Source: Alphaproteobacteria bacterium
Lineage (GTDB): Bacteria; Pseudomonadota; Alphaproteobacteria; Rhodobacterales; Rhodobacteraceae
Assembly (NCBI GenBank): GCA_003695135.1
Contig: RFIR01000164.1
Coordinates: forward strand, 1 to 6,689
Length of the DNA stretch: 6,689 bases
Direction: 5' to 3'
A model generated the notes under the pieces. It made no database searches and had not been told where the DNA came from. It saw only the letters and a program-made list of their open reading frames with translations. Made by a program: the position numbers and the translations under genes. Shown here piece after piece: positions 5,671 to 6,689 of the stretch. The first letter of the stretch is position 1; every line of letters begins with the position of its first letter.

Positions 5671-6648
5671 ATGAAGCTCACACGCAGGGAATTCGGCCTC
5701 GGCGCGCTGGCCACGGGCGGGATCGCCGGGATGCCGCTGGGTGCCCGGGCGGCGCAGACGCTGATCTATGCCAATGCCGGCAACGCCAAGTCGAGCTCCA
5801 ACATGTTCGCGGCGAAATGGCTCAAGGCGGTGGAGGAGCGGACCGGCGGCGAGCTGAAGTTCGAGATCAAGGCCGGCACGCTGGGAGGCGAGAAGGACAT
5901 CCTCGACGGCTGCTCGCTCGGCACGGTCCACATCTACAACGGCGCCTATACCGGGCTGCGCGAGTTCGACGTGTTCTACACCCCCTATTTCGCCCGCGAT
6001 TCCAACCATGCGCAGAAGATCGTCTACGACCTGCTCTATGACCGGCTGACCGAGGCGGTCTCCAACCGCTACAATGTGCATTTCATGTCGATTGCCCGCG
6101 CCGGGCCGTGGAAGCTGTTCCTGAAGAAGAAGATCGACAGCTTCGGGGATCTGAAGGGCATGAAGATCCGCGCACCGCAGATCGAGGGCGTGGTCGCGGG
6201 GCTCGAGCAGCTCGGCGCCAAGCCCACCGTGATCCCCTTCAACGAGGTCTATTCGGCGCTGCAGCAGGGCGTGGTCGACGGCATGGCGACGCTGGGCAAT
6301 CTCGGCATCAGCCAGAAATTCTACGAGGTCGCCAAATACGTGGTGCGCAACGACTGGGGCATCGGGCTCGACAAGCAGATGATGAACCTCGACACCTGGA
6401 ATGCGCTTTCGGACGCGCACAAGAAGGTGCTGACCGAGACCTTCCGCGAGCTGGAGCCGACCGAGTTCTTCGGCGCGACCATTGCGCGGGAGGAAAGCGA
6501 CTTCAAGAAATGGGAGGAGCTCAACGGCCCCGGCACCGTGCTTTCGCTCGACGGCAGCGAGGCGCAGAAGCTGCTGAAGCCGGCGGTGGCGAAACTCGCC
6601 GACGAGATCTTCGGCGCCGGCACCTACGAGAAGATCCAGGCGCTCTGA
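5671..6648 (+). CDS. dctP: TRAP transporter solute-binding protein (DctP family), periplasmic
   Basis: The 325-residue protein starts with an export signal, MKLTRREFGLGALATGG, whose R5-R6-x-F motif followed by a hydrophobic stretch resembles a Tat signal. Cleavage probably falls near ARA-AQ (residues 25-29). The mature part has the DctP pattern: a lobe beginning TLIYANAG (30-37) and DLKGMKIRAP (160-169), with R167 at the position of the conserved arginine that binds the substrate carboxylate. PFNEVYSALQQGVVDGMA (189-206) follows, with N191 and the usual E-V-Y-x-A-L-Q-x-G-V-V-D-G core. This indicates a monocarboxylate or dicarboxylate ligand, but the precise one cannot be read. The gene is last in the Q-M-P unit, with its own strong ribosome binding site and a terminator-like hairpin after it. 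Its shared unit with DctQM and nearness to a racemase-superfamily enzyme suggest uptake of that enzyme's substrate or a precursor. Confidence 0.95.
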   Translation: MKLTRREFGLGALATGGIAGMPLGARAAQTLIYANAGNAKSSSNMFAAKWLKAVEERTGGELKFEIKAGTLGGEKDILDGCSLGTVHIYNGAYTGLREFDVFYTPYFARDSNHAQKIVYDLLYDRLTEAVSNRYNVHFMSIARAGPWKLFLKKKIDSFGDLKGMKIRAPQIEGVVAGLEQLGAKPTVIPFNEVYSALQQGVVDGMATLGNLGISQKFYEVAKYVVRNDWGIGLDKQMMNLDTWNALSDAHKKVLTETFRELEPTEFFGATIAREESDFKKWEELNGPGTVLSLDGSEAQKLLKPAVAKLADEIFGAGTYEKIQAL

Positions 6649-6651
6649 ATC

Positions 6652-6686
6652 GGCCAGGCGCCCGCGCGCCGGGGCCCCTTCTTCTT
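6652..6686 (+). terminator. Probable rho-independent terminator after dctP
   Basis: Shortly after the dctP stop, GGCGC (6657-6661) pairs with GCGCC (6666-6670) across a 4-base CCGC loop. An outer GGCC (6652-6655) can pair with GGCC (6673-6676), leaving small bulges. The sequence TTCTTCTT (6679-6686) follows. The stem is GC-rich but the T-tract is interrupted by C, so strength is uncertain. The position at the end of the unit supports it. Confidence 0.5.
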
Positions 6687-6689
6687 GGC

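Noticed and set aside
4403..5674. Second plus-strand frame of over 400 codons inside dctM
   Set aside because: The product is Arg/His/Asp-rich with no membrane segments, whereas the other frame is an unmistakable DctM.
5656..6420. Minus-strand open frame opposite dctP
   Set aside because: The sense strand encodes a full DctP with signal peptide and ligand-binding motif. The antisense frame has no recognisable feature.

Overview
The window looks like chromosomal DNA from a high-GC alphaproteobacterium. This is inferred from strong G/C preference at third codon positions, GTG/TTG starts with good Shine-Dalgarno (SD) sites, tight gene packing and the gene families present. The family or genus cannot be fixed from sequence alone. 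All supported genes lie on the + strand. I see no mobile element, CRISPR array, tRNA or rRNA.

Left part (1-1446): the window opens inside the Pro/Ala/Glu-rich C-terminal tail of an unrecognised protein. Its stop overlaps a GTG-started gene for a small protein with one membrane helix followed by a coiled coil. After a 53-bp gap comes a TerC-family integral membrane protein (TTG start), a family linked to metal, especially manganese, export.

Middle part (1456-3722): a membrane-anchored, stand-alone glutamate-synthase-type FMN/Fe-S protein (GOGAT synthase domain without a glutaminase domain) starts 9 bp after terC. It is joined by an ATGA stop/start overlap to a protein of the maleate isomerase / arylmalonate decarboxylase branch of the Asp/Glu racemase superfamily. 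The second protein keeps the N-terminal catalytic cysteine but appears to have glycine where the second cysteine normally lies.

Right part (3827-6648): after a 104-bp gap lies a complete TRAP transporter in the order small permease (DctQ), large permease (DctM), then solute-binding protein (DctP) with a twin-arginine-like signal. A GC-rich hairpin followed by TTCTTCTT closes the unit.

A plausible reading is that the TRAP system imports an organic acid and the racemase-superfamily enzyme acts on it or on a related metabolite. The GOGAT-like protein may belong to the same or a neighbouring pathway. The transporter substrate and both enzymatic reactions are unproven. I do not see a wholly new system. 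The most noteworthy points are the single-cysteine active site and its translational coupling to the membrane-bound GOGAT-like protein.
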